Below, piece after piece: positions 46,333-56,514 of a DNA stretch of 64,000 bases. Position numbers and translations under genes: made by a program. Below the pieces are notes generated by a model. That model made no database searches, had not been told where the DNA came from, and saw only the letters and a list, made by a program, of their open reading frames with translations. How positions within the stretch are numbered: the stretch's first letter is position 1; the number at the start of each line of letters is the position of its first letter. Location: NCBI GenBank assembly GCA_016742175.1, contig JACVCH010000005.1, positions 186,001-250,000 of the forward strand, in the 5' to 3' direction. The stretch comes from Rhizobiaceae bacterium (GTDB lineage: Bacteria; Pseudomonadota; Alphaproteobacteria; Rhizobiales; Rhizobiaceae).

Positions 46333-47576
46333 GCTGCTCGCGTTCCCCGCAACCGCGTCCTCCACAGGATCATCGCCATGATCGCGACGTTCATCAGGTT
46401 CCACGCGATCCCGTTCAGGAACGCGGCCTGATACGAGCCGGTGATGTCGTAGATCAGTCCCGACAGCCAGCCGCCGAGCGCCATGCCGATGATCGTCGCC
46501 ATGATCACGAGGCCGACCCGCTGTCCCGCCTCGTGCGCCGGCAGGTATTCGCGCACGATGATGGCGTAGCTCGGCACGATGCCGCCCTGCGACAGGCCGA
46601 ACACCAGCGACACGAGGTAGAGCGAGGCGAGGCCGTCGAACGGGATGTAGGCGGCGAGCGCCAGCATCTGGAACACCGAGCCGATGAGCAGCGTCTTCAC
46701 GCCGCCGATATGATCGGCGAGGAAGCCCGAGGCGAGCCGGCTGACGACGCCGCCGACCAGCATCAGCGACAGCATCTCCGCGCCCGTTCCGACGCCGAAG
46801 CCGAGATCGACGCAATAGGCGACGATGTGGACCTGCGGCATCGACATGGCGACGCAGCAGCCGAGCCCGGCGATCGACAGCAGGATCTGGAGCTGGCGCG
46901 GCGACAGGTCGATCGACCGGATCGGCTTCGGCACGACGGCATGGGCGCCCGAGCCGAGATCCGGCGCGCGCGCCTTGAGGAACATCAGCGCCAGCGGCAC
47001 CATGGTCACGAGCGCGAAGATGCCGATGCCAAGATAGGTCGTCCGCCACCCCCAGTCGGGCAGGAAGGCCTGGATGACCAGCGGCCAGATCGCGCCTGCG
47101 AAATAATTGCCGCTCGCCGCCGCCGCCACCGCGACGCCGCGGCGCTTGACGAACCAGTGCGAGATGTCGGCGATCAGCGGGCCGAACGTCGCCGCCGCGC
47201 CGAATCCGATCAGCGTCTGGACGATCGCGAACACCCAGATCGAGGGCGCCAGCGCCGCCGTGCCATAGCCGATGGCGAGCGCCAGCGCCGAGCCGACGAC
47301 CGGCAGCAATATGCCTGCCTTGTCGACGAACCGGCCCATATAGACGTTGCCGATGGCAAAGCCGACCATGGTCATCGTGTAGGGCAGGGACGAGGCGGCG
47401 CGCATCGTGCCGAACTCGGCCTCGATCGCCGGCATCACGACGACGACCGACCACATGCCGACCGAGCCGATCGTGGCGATCAGCACCGACATGACGAGCC
47501 GCGTCCAGGCGTAGCGCCCGTCGATCTGGCTGACCCGGTCGAGTGACGGCCGGTCGGGCGCGGGTATCGGTTCCAT
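46329..47576 (-). CDS. MFS transporter
   Basis: A 415-residue protein with 12 predicted helices and the MFS motif-A-like loop GRFVDKAGILLPVVG after helix 2. It resembles the oxalate/formate-antiporter-like (OFA) and monocarboxylate MFS groups. ATG 47576 has AGGAG just upstream. It lies at the right edge of the catabolic cluster, convergent to it, so the link to aromatic transport is only by location. Confidence 0.85.
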   Translation of the reverse strand: MEPIPAPDRPSLDRVSQIDGRYAWTRLVMSVLIATIGSVGMWSVVVVMPAIEAEFGTMRAASSLPYTMTMVGFAIGNVYMGRFVDKAGILLPVVGSALALAIGYGTAALAPSIWVFAIVQTLIGFGAAATFGPLIADISHWFVKRRGVAVAAAASGNYFAGAIWPLVIQAFLPDWGWRTTYLGIGIFALVTMVPLALMFLKARAPDLGSGAHAVVPKPIRSIDLSPRQLQILLSIAGLGCCVAMSMPQVHIVAYCVDLGFGVGTGAEMLSLMLVGGVVSRLASGFLADHIGGVKTLLIGSVFQMLALAAYIPFDGLASLYLVSLVFGLSQGGIVPSYAIIVREYLPAHEAGQRVGLVIMATIIGMALGGWLSGLIYDITGSYQAAFLNGIAWNLMNVAIMAMILWRTRLRGTRAA

Positions 47577-47652
47577 CGGTTCTCCTCGCCCCTTGGTTAG
47601 CCGCCCGCAGCCTTGCCCGTCAGCGCCAGAGCGGGCCAACGACCAAGCCAGT

Positions 47653-48420
47653 TCACATCAGCGCGCCAAGACCCTGCCGCAACAGATCGAGCGCCAGCAG
47701 CGAGATGCCGATCTTGAACCAGCGCCGGAACTGCGCTTCGGGCAGCCGCTCGAGAAGCCGCGACCCGTAGACCGTCCCCAGATATCCCGACGCGATCATC
47801 AGGGCGACGAGCGGCAGCCAGGCTGCGAACGCGAAACCGGCGAGGCCGAAGACGATGATCTTCAGCGTGTGCTGGATCGTCATCCCCGCCGCATGGGTGG
47901 CGATCAGCGCCTTGCGGTCGTTGCCGATGATCTGCGCGAAGACGGAGGAGAGCAGCGGCCCCGTCGCGCCCACCATCATGGTCAGCAGCGCCGTCGCGGC
48001 ACTGCCGACCGCGAGCCCGATCCGCCCCAGCCGGTCGAAGCCGGGGATTTTCCCCCATGTGATGATCAGGATGAAGCCGCCGAGGATGAGCTTCAGGAGC
48101 GCATCTGGAAGCTGCAGCACCACGAAGGCGCCGGCCACCGCGCCGATGAGCGAGCCGATCAGGAAGGGCAGGAAGATGTCGTACCGGATGAAGGGCCGCT
48201 GGTGCCAGGCCCGTCCCGTATTGGAGCCGAGCTGCACGGCGCCGTGCACCGGGATCAGCGCCGCGACGGGCAGGAACAGCCCCATCAGCGCCATCATCGC
48301 AACGCCCCCGCCGACGCCGAAAGCCGCCGTCAGCGCGGAGGTGAAGAAGCTCGCGATGACGAGCAGCCCCGCCGCCCAGATTGCCAATCCATCGGGAAGA
48401 AGGCCGGCAATCGCCTCCAA
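47653..48420 (-). CDS. TauE/SafE-family membrane permease
   Basis: About 255 residues with eight hydrophobic segments. The TauE/SafE features are TSALTAAFGVGGGVAMMALMGLFLPVAALIPVHGAVQL at the N-terminus and LTMMVGATGPLLSSVF in the middle. The family moves sulfite, sulfoacetate or related anions. The start is uncertain: there is no ATG before the first helix, and TTG 48420 (or TTG 48387) is proposed. It lies 4 bp after the NDUFA9-like gene in the same direction. Confidence 0.8.
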   Translation of the reverse strand: MEAIAGLLPDGLAIWAAGLLVIASFFTSALTAAFGVGGGVAMMALMGLFLPVAALIPVHGAVQLGSNTGRAWHQRPFIRYDIFLPFLIGSLIGAVAGAFVVLQLPDALLKLILGGFILIITWGKIPGFDRLGRIGLAVGSAATALLTMMVGATGPLLSSVFAQIIGNDRKALIATHAAGMTIQHTLKIIVFGLAGFAFAAWLPLVALMIASGYLGTVYGSRLLERLPEAQFRRWFKIGISLLALDLLRQGLGALM

Positions 48421-48424
48421 TTGC

Positions 48425-49399
48425 CTACATGCCCTGCGGGCGCGTGAACTGGCCGGCCGCGCGATAGGTCCACAGGTACGTCGGCAGGATCGCCTCCATC
48501 GCCTGCGGGCGGATGCCGAGCCCCTCCAGCGTGCGCCCCTCGCTCTCGGCGGCCGGCGAGACGACATTGTCGCTCTTGAGCAATTCCACCTGGTCGCGCG
48601 TCAGGAGCGGGTTCGGCATCCGGCCGAGGATCGCGCCCTGCAGTTCGGCGATCTTCCACGGGATCGGCACGAAGAGCCGTTTGCGGTCGATGACCTTGAG
48701 CATCAGCGTCATGCAATCGCGGAACGAAAGGGCCTCGGGTCCGCCGAGCTCGTAGACCTTGCCGCCCGCGACCTGGCCGTCCACGGCGCGCGCGAAGGCT
48801 TCCGCCACGTCGCCGACATAGACCGGCTGGAACATCGTCTCGCCGCCGCCGATCATCGGCAGCGCCGGCGAAATCCGCGCCATCGCGGCGAAGCGGTTGA
48901 AGAACCCGTCCTCGGGCCCGAACACGATCGAGGGCCGGAAGACGATCGCGTCCGGCAGCGTCTCGAACACCGCCGCCTCGCCCTCGGCCTTGGTGCGGCC
49001 GTAGTCGGATTGCGAATCCGCATCGGCGCCGATCGCCGACATCTGGATGAACCGCGCGCCTGCGTCTCGCGCGGCCTCCGCCGCCGTGCGCGCGCCGGTG
49101 GCCTGCACCGCGTCGAAGGTCTGCGCGCCGCTTTCCGACAGGATGCCGACGAGGTTGATCACCCAGCCCGCGCCCTCGACGGCCTTGTCGATCGAGGCGC
49201 GGTTGCGCAAATTGCCGCGCACCGCGCTGATCTGGCCGACATTGCCGAGCGGCTGCAAATGATGCGCCGTGTTCGGGTTGCGGCTGACGACGCGGATGCG
49301 ATAGCCGCGCTTTGCCAGCGCGCGCACCACGTAGCGGCCGACGAAACCGGAGCCGCCGATGATGGTGACGAGGGGAGGGATCTGGGTGACGGGGGTCAT
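48425..49399 (-). CDS. NDUFA9-like NAD(P)-binding protein
   Basis: A 324-residue atypical SDR. TIIGGSGFVGRYVVRALAKRGYRIRVVSR is the nucleotide-binding motif, with YGRTKAEGE replacing the YxxxK site, and FRPSIVFGPEDGFFNRFA is typical of the NDUFA9-like group that accompanies complex I in alphaproteobacteria. It probably binds NADPH in a complex I-associated or quinone-related role; catalysis is not shown. Confidence 0.85.
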   Translation of the reverse strand: MTPVTQIPPLVTIIGGSGFVGRYVVRALAKRGYRIRVVSRNPNTAHHLQPLGNVGQISAVRGNLRNRASIDKAVEGAGWVINLVGILSESGAQTFDAVQATGARTAAEAARDAGARFIQMSAIGADADSQSDYGRTKAEGEAAVFETLPDAIVFRPSIVFGPEDGFFNRFAAMARISPALPMIGGGETMFQPVYVGDVAEAFARAVDGQVAGGKVYELGGPEALSFRDCMTLMLKVIDRKRLFVPIPWKIAELQGAILGRMPNPLLTRDQVELLKSDNVVSPAAESEGRTLEGLGIRPQAMEAILPTYLWTYRAAGQFTRPQGM

Positions 49400-49597
49400 C
49401 GCGTCCTGCTCATTGAAGCCTTCGCGGCTGTCTTAATCACTTTGGATTGAAACGCAAAGGGTCAAGACTGGCGCGGCCAACAATGTTCCACGCGCATGGC
49501 AGGCATTCCGTCTCGTGTGTTGACCGCCTGCGACAGCGGCGCGACACCTTTCCTTCCGCTGGGTGACCGGCGGCAATCAACAAGAACGTTTCTAGGG

Positions 49598-51037
49598 ATG
49601 GACATGACCAAAGCGCATATCGGCCTCGTCGGGCTCGGAACGATGGGCTCCAACCTCGCCTTGAACATCGCCGAAAAGGGCCATGCGGTCGCCGTCTACA
49701 ACCGCACCGCGCAGAAGACCGGCGCCTTCTTCGAGAATGCCGGCGACCTGCGCGAGCGCATCGTGCCCTGCGCGACGCTCGAGGAATTCGTCGCCCAGAT
49801 CCGGCCGCCGCGCCCGGTCATCCTCATGGTCCAGGCCGGCAAGGCGGTGGACGAGCAGATCGCCGCTTTGCGCGAGCATCTGGAGCCCGGCGACATGATC
49901 ATCGACGCCGGCAACGCCAATTTCCGCGACACGATCCGCCGCTTCGGCGAGCTCGAAGGCTCCGGCCTCACCTTCGTCGGCATGGGCGTGTCCGGCGGCG
50001 AGGAGGGGGCGCGCCACGGACCTTCCATCATGGTCGGCGGCGCCGAGGAGGCATGGCGCCGGATCGAGCCGATCCTGACCGACATCGCCGCGCGCTTTCA
50101 GGGCGAGCCCTGCGCCGCGTGGCTCGGCGAAGGCGGCGCCGGCCACTTCGTCAAGACCATCCACAACGGCATCGAATATGCCGACATGCAGATGATCGCC
50201 GAGATCTACGGCCTCCTGCGCGACGGCGCGGGCCTGTCGGCGGGCGAGACGGCTGCGATCTTCGAGCGCTGGAATTCCGGCCCGCTCGAATCCTACCTCG
50301 TCGAGATCACCGCCGAAGTCCTGCGCGCGTCCGATTCCGCCACCGGCGGCGCGCTCGTCGACGCGATCCTCGACCGCGCCGGCCAGAAGGGCACCGGCCG
50401 CTGGGCCGCCGTCGAGGCGCAGTTGATGGGCATCCCCGCCACCACCATCGAGACCGCCGTCGCCGCGCGCAGCCTGTCGGCCGACCGGGAGTTGCGGCTT
50501 CAGGCCGAGGGCGTCTACGCGAAGTCGCTGCCGACCGCGCCGCTCGTCGCCGACGATGCCTTCGTCCGCGATCTCGAACACGCGCTTCTCGCCGCCAAGC
50601 TCGCCGCCTATGCGCAGGGCTTCGCGGTGATGGAGGAGGCGTCGAGCGAATTCTGCTGGGACCTGCCGCTCGGCACCGTCGCGCGCATCTGGCGCGCCGG
50701 CTGCATCATCCGCTCGCAGTTCCTGAGCGAGATTGCCGCCGCCTATGACAGGGCGAAGGAGCCGGCGCACCTCCTCCTGATGCCCGCCTTCATCGAGACG
50801 ATGACGATGGCGAGCCCCGCTCTGCGCCGCGTCGTCGCGCGCGCGGTGGAGGCCGGCCTGCCGGTCCCCGCCCTCGCTGCGGCGATCACCTATTTCGATG
50901 CCTTCCGGCAGGGCCGCAGCACGGCCAACCTCATCCAGGGCCAGCGCGATTTCTTCGGCGCGCACGGCTTCGAGCGCATCGACGCGGCCGGCGAACATCA
51001 TGGAAACTGGTTGAGACAAAGTCCGGCCTTGGCCTAA
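49598..51037 (+). CDS. gnd: 6-phosphogluconate dehydrogenase, decarboxylating
   Basis: A 479-residue protein of full length for the family. The NADP motif is GLVGLGTMGSNLALN, the coenzyme loop is YNRT, and the active-site block GGEGGAGHFVKTIHNGIEYADMQ is present with its Lys-Thr-Ile-His-Asn-Gly. FRQGRSTANLIQGQRDFFGAHGFE closes the substrate site. It catalyses the oxidative pentose-phosphate step to ribulose 5-phosphate; rpe for the next reaction is at 62057. The frame extends upstream to 49496, but 49598 gives the usual N-terminus. Confidence 0.93.
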   Translation: MDMTKAHIGLVGLGTMGSNLALNIAEKGHAVAVYNRTAQKTGAFFENAGDLRERIVPCATLEEFVAQIRPPRPVILMVQAGKAVDEQIAALREHLEPGDMIIDAGNANFRDTIRRFGELEGSGLTFVGMGVSGGEEGARHGPSIMVGGAEEAWRRIEPILTDIAARFQGEPCAAWLGEGGAGHFVKTIHNGIEYADMQMIAEIYGLLRDGAGLSAGETAAIFERWNSGPLESYLVEITAEVLRASDSATGGALVDAILDRAGQKGTGRWAAVEAQLMGIPATTIETAVAARSLSADRELRLQAEGVYAKSLPTAPLVADDAFVRDLEHALLAAKLAAYAQGFAVMEEASSEFCWDLPLGTVARIWRAGCIIRSQFLSEIAAAYDRAKEPAHLLLMPAFIETMTMASPALRRVVARAVEAGLPVPALAAAITYFDAFRQGRSTANLIQGQRDFFGAHGFERIDAAGEHHGNWLRQSPALA

Positions 51038-51149
51038 ACCGTCTCTTTACCCAGTCGCCACGCAAGAGTGCGCCGGTAAGCTCTCCTTTACTTGCAGGGG
51101 CCAAGCCTTGTGCCATGCGTCATGCATGTGTCCAAGGCGGGGGCCTGCC

Positions 51150-52721
51150 ATGTTGAGAAAATTCCTGGAATCGCGTTCGGGCAACTTCGCGATCCTGTCC
51201 GGCGTCACGATGATCCCGCTCTGCCTCGCGGCAGGGCTCGCGGTCGACTATTCGCGCCATCACTCGGCGCAGCGCCATCTCCAGGAAATGGCCGACGCGA
51301 CCTCGCTCGCGCTGGCGTCCACCAGGGAGCAGAACCAGGCGCGGCTCGAACAGCTCGCCAACGACTATCTGGCGAGCAATCGCACCACTTCCCGCGTGAC
51401 CGAGGTTCGCGTGGCGAGCGTCGTGGCCACGACCGAAAGCGTCGACGTCAACCTCCGCGGCTCGATCCCGACCACCTTCATGGGCATCGCCGGCTACGAG
51501 ACGCTCGACGTCGGCGCCTCGGCGCTGGCCGAACGCGCCACGCGCGGCACGGTCGAGGTGTCGCTGGTGCTCGACAACACCTGGTCGATGTTCGAAATGG
51601 ACGGCAAGGGCGTCCGCAAGATCGATGCCTTGAAGACGGCCGCCTCCGGCCTCGTCGACGAGCTTTTGAAATCGCCCGATGGCGGCGTTCGCATCGCGCT
51701 CGTCCCTTATGGCGAGCTGGTCAATGTCGGAACCCAGCATCGCAACAATGGCTGGCTCAGCGTTCCGGCGGACTATTCCGAACAGAGAGGCAGCGAGCGC
51801 ACCTGCACCAAGAGCACGACGAAATCGCGCTGCGTGCAGACCAATCCGGCCAAGACCTGCACGCGCGAGATCGACGGCGTTCAGGAGTCCTATAGCTGCG
51901 GCGGCGGCTGCGCCAAGTCGGAAACCTATACGGTTCCCGAATACGAGACCTGCTCGGGCGGCTATTACACCAACACCTATGTCTGGCACGGCTGCGTCGG
52001 CTCGCGCATGGGCGGCACCAACCGCCTGAACGACGACAACGCATCGGTCAAATATCCGGGCTACGTGACGCAGAAGGCAGACTGCCTCAATCCGCTCGTG
52101 CGGCTGACGAGCACCAAGCAGACGCTCAAGGACGCGATCACCGGCATGGTCATCGACAAGGGCGGCCACCGGGCCAAGACCTACATCCCCGGCGGCATGA
52201 TCTGGGGTCTCCACACCCTCGCCCCGACCGGTCCCTTCGGCGACGGCCTCGAATATGACGAGGAAAATCTGCGCCCGCGCAAGGTCGTCGTGCTGATGAC
52301 CGATGGCGAGAATACGATGATCTACAACAACGCCAACGGCCGGGCCGTCACGCCGGCCACCAAGGTCAAGGCGCTGAAGTCGTCTGAGATCCAGGCCTGG
52401 CGTGAAGAAGATGACGACGATTGCGACGATGATGATGATGACGATGACGACGAGTCCTGCGCCACGGGCTCAGACCCGCTCGGTGCCGCACCGCTCAGCC
52501 AGACAAACACCGACACGCTCGCGATCTGCACCAACATGAAGGCCAACGAGATCGAGATCTACACGGTCGCCTTCATGGTAGAGGACCCGGTCGCGCGCGA
52601 CATGCTCAAGGCCTGCGCATCAACCTCGGCGCACTACTTCCAGGCCTCCGACTCGGCCGTCCTCGCCGCCGCCTTCTCCGGCATCGCGCAATCCCTCCAG
52701 GTCGTGCGCCTGGCCCGCTGA
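51150..52721 (+). CDS. TadG-like pilus/vWA-domain protein with acidic tract
   Basis: A 523-residue protein. Residues 1-60 are the TadE/TadG N-terminal region (SGNFAILSGVTMIPLCLAAGLAVDYSRHHSAQRHLQEMADATSLA). A von Willebrand A domain follows, with MIDAS-like D142-N-T144-W-S146 and LMTDGEN late. Between is a cysteine-rich insert (about residues 215-295). Residues 419-437 are almost pure Asp/Glu with a cysteine inside, encoded by a GAT/GAC repeat. It would be exported and surface-associated. No other tad genes are nearby. Start 51150 is chosen because it places the TadG motif at the N-terminus. Confidence 0.8.
   Translation: MLRKFLESRSGNFAILSGVTMIPLCLAAGLAVDYSRHHSAQRHLQEMADATSLALASTREQNQARLEQLANDYLASNRTTSRVTEVRVASVVATTESVDVNLRGSIPTTFMGIAGYETLDVGASALAERATRGTVEVSLVLDNTWSMFEMDGKGVRKIDALKTAASGLVDELLKSPDGGVRIALVPYGELVNVGTQHRNNGWLSVPADYSEQRGSERTCTKSTTKSRCVQTNPAKTCTREIDGVQESYSCGGGCAKSETYTVPEYETCSGGYYTNTYVWHGCVGSRMGGTNRLNDDNASVKYPGYVTQKADCLNPLVRLTSTKQTLKDAITGMVIDKGGHRAKTYIPGGMIWGLHTLAPTGPFGDGLEYDEENLRPRKVVVLMTDGENTMIYNNANGRAVTPATKVKALKSSEIQAWREEDDDDCDDDDDDDDDESCATGSDPLGAAPLSQTNTDTLAICTNMKANEIEIYTVAFMVEDPVARDMLKACASTSAHYFQASDSAVLAAAFSGIAQSLQVVRLAR
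52404..52460 (+). repeat. GAT/GAC trinucleotide repeat (poly-Asp codons)
   Basis: A near-perfect run of GA[T/C] codons encodes two acidic stretches split by a single Cys codon, within the TadG-like gene. Such tracts can slip in replication; the change would stay in frame in multiples of three. Confidence 0.8.
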
Positions 52722-52770
52722 CGCATACGGCAATGGGCGCTCCGCGCCCATCGAAAATTCTCCGGACGAC

Positions 52771-52910
52771 CCCCACCCTGTATCCCTCCCCTCAAGGGGA
52801 GGGAGGACGTCAGCGACGCGCTTCGACGTTCAATGCACCACCTGGTTTGAAGTTCGGGCGCAACGCTCGCGCCCTCCCTCCCCCTTGAGGGGAGGGATAC
52901 AGGGTGGGGG
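52771..52910. repeat. Large inverted-repeat element, family B, copy 2
   Basis: The ends are CCCCACCCTGTATCCCTCCC and its reverse complement, with inner CCCCTCAAGGGGAGGGAGG blocks. It lies between the TadG-like gene and the converging receiver-domain gene and could act as a terminator for both. Confidence 0.9.
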
Positions 52911-53007
52911 TCGTCGGGCTCCGGCCGACCACAAAAACCCGCCCGAACGCGCAAAAGCGCTCAGCCACACGTCAATCCGGAAAACCTTGAAAACCGCAGC
53001 CCGCAGC

Positions 53008-53451
53008 TCAGCCGTGGGCGTCGCGCCCGGGCTCGCCGCCGGGCGTCATGAAAAGCTGCAGCCGCGCCGGCGGTTCGGCGTCCATGTGCTCGTGATGGCA
53101 GGCGACCGCATAGCGGATCGCCGCACGCAGCTCGCTGTCGGCGACCGGCTTGGCGATCACGCCCAAAGTGCCGGGCACGCCGTCGCCGAGCTGGCTCGGA
53201 TTGGCGGTCATGAAGAGGACGGTGACGTCGTGGCGGCTGGCAAGCTCGCGGCCGATCTCGACGCCTGTCGCGCCGTCGCGCAGATTGAGGTCGACCAGCG
53301 CGACCTCGGCTCGGCTGCCGAGTTCGAGGGCGGCGGCGCGGTCGGCGGCGATGCCGACGGGAACGTGCCCGAGCTCGGAGATCACATACTCGATCTCGAT
53401 CGCGACGAAGATCTCGTCTTCGACAACCAGGATTTTGCAGCTATTGTCCAA
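53008..53451 (-). CDS. Single-domain response regulator, TTG start
   Basis: A 147-residue CheY-like receiver with no output domain. The acidic pocket is VVEDE, the phosphorylation site is D54 (LVDLNLRDG), T82-like residue is in FMTAN, and the lysine is K101 (VIAKP). The C-terminal tail of about 30 residues is rich in Pro/Gly/His. TTG 53451 is the only reasonable start. No histidine kinase is adjacent. It probably works in a phosphorelay or as a general-stress-type single receiver. Confidence 0.82.
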   Translation of the reverse strand: MDNSCKILVVEDEIFVAIEIEYVISELGHVPVGIAADRAAALELGSRAEVALVDLNLRDGATGVEIGRELASRHDVTVLFMTANPSQLGDGVPGTLGVIAKPVADSELRAAIRYAVACHHEHMDAEPPARLQLFMTPGGEPGRDAHG

Positions 53452-53507
53452 AGCACGTCTACCTGTAAGCGCTGGCGCGAAATCTAACTCGTCACGGACG
53501 GGTTGGT

Positions 53508-53536
53508 TGCACGACTAACGGAAAAGTCTTTATTTT
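53508..53536 (+). promoter_or_regulatory. Candidate promoter for the P450 gene
   Basis: TTGCAC at 53508-53513 and TTATTT at 53531-53536 are 17 bp apart, followed by a run of T. It would give a leader of about 175 nt before the P450 start. The match is moderate. Confidence 0.35.
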
Positions 53537-53719
53537 TTTCTGCACGTGACTGAAACGCCACGCGCTGCCGCCATGGCGACCCGTTTCGCCCGCATAAATC
53601 CTCAAGACGGCGCGAAGTTCCACCCGCCGGGCCGGGCAAAATTGTCGCAGGCGCGCGCGCCGCCGCTGGCGCGCATGCGCCCCGCGCCCTACCTTCGGAT
53701 GAACCCGAGGAGCGCCGCC

Positions 53720-55087
53720 ATGGACACCAAGCCCGCCCCCTTCGTGCCGCCGGCGCCCCGGCCGCGGCAGTCTCCGCCCTCGACCCTGCAGATGATGCGG
53801 ATCGTCTACAACAACCCGCTCGAGCTTTGGGGCGAGCCTTCCTACAACGAGAAATGGATTTCGATCTCGACCGGCATCGGCGGCCCGCTCGTCATCGCCA
53901 ACGATCCCGGCCTCATCCGCTACGTGCTCGTCGAGAACGCCAGGAACTACAAGATGGCGCGGGTGCGCCAGAAGATCCTGCGGCCGATCCTGCGCGACGG
54001 GCTCCTGACCGCCGAGGGCGACGTCTGGAAGCGCTCGCGCAAGGCGATGGCGCCGGTCTTCACGCCGAAGAACATCGACGGCTTCGCGCCCGCGATGCTG
54101 TCGACCTCGCTCGCCTTCGCCGAGCGCTACCGCGACGCCGCCCGCGCCGACATTTCGCGCGACATGACGATGCTCACCTACGACATCCTCGCCGAAACCC
54201 TCTTTTCCGGCGAGATCGCCGGCGAGCCCGGCTCCTTCGCCCATCAGGTCGACCGCCTGTTCGAGACGATGGGCCGCGTCGATCCGATGGACCTTCTCGG
54301 CGCGCCCGACTGGCTGCCCCGCTTCACCCGCATCCGCGGCAAGAAATCCCTCGCCTTCTTCCGCCGGATCGTCGCCGACACCATCGCGATGAGAAAGGCA
54401 CGGATGGATCGCGGCGAGGACGTGCCCGCCGATTTCCTGACGCTGCTCCTGAAGGCCGAAGGGCCGGACGGGCTCGCCCGGTCCGAGATCGAGGACAACA
54501 TCATCACCTTCATCGGCGCCGGCCACGAGACCACCGCCCGGGCGCTGGGCTGGACGCTCTATTGCCTCGCCGAAGCCCCATGGGAGCGCGAGAGGATCGA
54601 GGCCGAGATCCACGCGGCGCTGGCAAGAGACCTGCCGCCCCACGACTGGCTCGACGCGATGCCGCTCACCCGCGCCGCCTTCGAGGAGGCGATGCGGCTC
54701 TATCCGCCGGCCCCCTCGATCAACCGCGAGGCCATCGCCGCCGACCGCTACGAGGACCTCGACATCGTCAAGGGCGCGCAGGTCCTCGTCATGCCGTGGA
54801 CGGTCCACCGCCACCGCAAGATCTGGGACGACCCCGAAGCCTTCATCCCCGCCCGCTTCCACCCGGAAAACCGCGACGCGCTCGACCGCTACCAGTACCT
54901 CCCCTTCGGCGCCGGCCCCCGCATCTGCATCGGCGCCGCCTTCGCCATGCAGGAAGCCGTCATCGCCCTCGCCGTCCTGATGTCCCGCTACCGCTTCGAC
55001 ACGCTGCCCGAGACCAAGCCCTGGCCGGTCCAGAAACTCACCACCCAGCCGCAGGGCGGCCTGCCGATGCGGGTGAGCCGGCGCTAA
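53720..55087 (+). CDS. Cytochrome P450
   Basis: A 455-residue soluble P450. The I-helix is [15 protein letters not shown], the ExxR is [12 protein letters not shown], and the haem-binding loop is [21 protein letters not shown] with the axial cysteine. It resembles CYP102/CYP4-like fatty-acid hydroxylase groups more than class I camphor types, but no substrate can be named. GAGGAG precedes ATG 53720. No ferredoxin or reductase gene is adjacent. Its stop overlaps the converging yraN gene by 4 bp. Confidence 0.9.
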   Translation: MDTKPAPFVPPAPRPRQSPPSTLQMMRIVYNNPLELWGEPSYNEKWISISTGIGGPLVIANDPGLIRYVLVENARNYKMARVRQKILRPILRDGLLTAEGDVWKRSRKAMAPVFTPKNIDGFAPAMLSTSLAFAERYRDAARADISRDMTMLTYDILAETLFSGEIAGEPGSFAHQVDRLFETMGRVDPMDLLGAPDWLPRFTRIRGKKSLAFFRRIVADTIAMRKARMDRGEDVPADFLTLLLKAEGPDGLARSEIEDNIITFIGAGHETTARALGWTLYCLAEAPWERERIEAEIHAALARDLPPHDWLDAMPLTRAAFEEAMRLYPPAPSINREAIAADRYEDLDIVKGAQVLVMPWTVHRHRKIWDDPEAFIPARFHPENRDALDRYQYLPFGAGPRICIGAAFAMQEAVIALAVLMSRYRFDTLPETKPWPVQKLTTQPQGGLPMRVSRR

Positions 55088-55435
55088 TTCCGCCCCTCGA
55101 ACAAATTCTCCACATGCACCGGCCACCGCCGCGGGAGGACGGCGACGAGGTCGAACCGCACTGATAGCCGCGCAAAGTCCGGTTGGCGCGAGAGCCAGTG
55201 GTCCGCCGCCGCCTCGATCCGCCGCTGCGCATTTCCACCCACCGCCTCCATCGCCGCCGCCAGATCGCCCCGCGCCTTGACCTCGACGATCGCCACCAGA
55301 TCGCCGCGCCGTGCGACGATGTCGATCTCGCCCGCCTTGGTGCGGAAATTCCGCGCGACGATCCGATACCCCTTCAGCCGCAGCGCCATCGCCGCCAGCC
55401 ATTCCGACCGGTTGCCGTGCTTGTAGGCCCTGAGC

Positions 55436-55443
<8 letters not shown>
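55084..55443 (-). CDS. yraN: YraN/UPF0102 nuclease-fold protein
   Basis: A 119-residue protein of the UPF0102 family. The family pattern is [48 protein letters not shown], i.e. the E-x-D...E-V-K arrangement of a PD-(D/E)xK-like nuclease fold. Its start overlaps the end of rsmI by 8 bp, an arrangement common in Rhizobiales. The cellular role is not established. Confidence 0.88.
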
Positions 55444-56332
<889 letters not shown>

Positions 56333-56514
56333 TCGCCGCCCTTTATCTCACCTGTCCGAAAATTGCCGCGATCCGTGGGAACAAATTGGGCATTTGCCCG
56401 GTTCGAAGGCAGAATGCGGAGGTTGCAGCCCATGCCCCTGACCATCCAGGACAGTTTCGAACCCTATTACGCCGGCAAGGCCGCGCGGAACGACAATCAG
56501 CGCGGCCCCAAGGA

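Noticed and set aside
56333-56514. Possible small plus-strand gene starting at 56431 between rsmI and hemW
   Set aside because: Its frame runs through the end of hemW without a recognisable domain and has no convincing ribosome-binding site.
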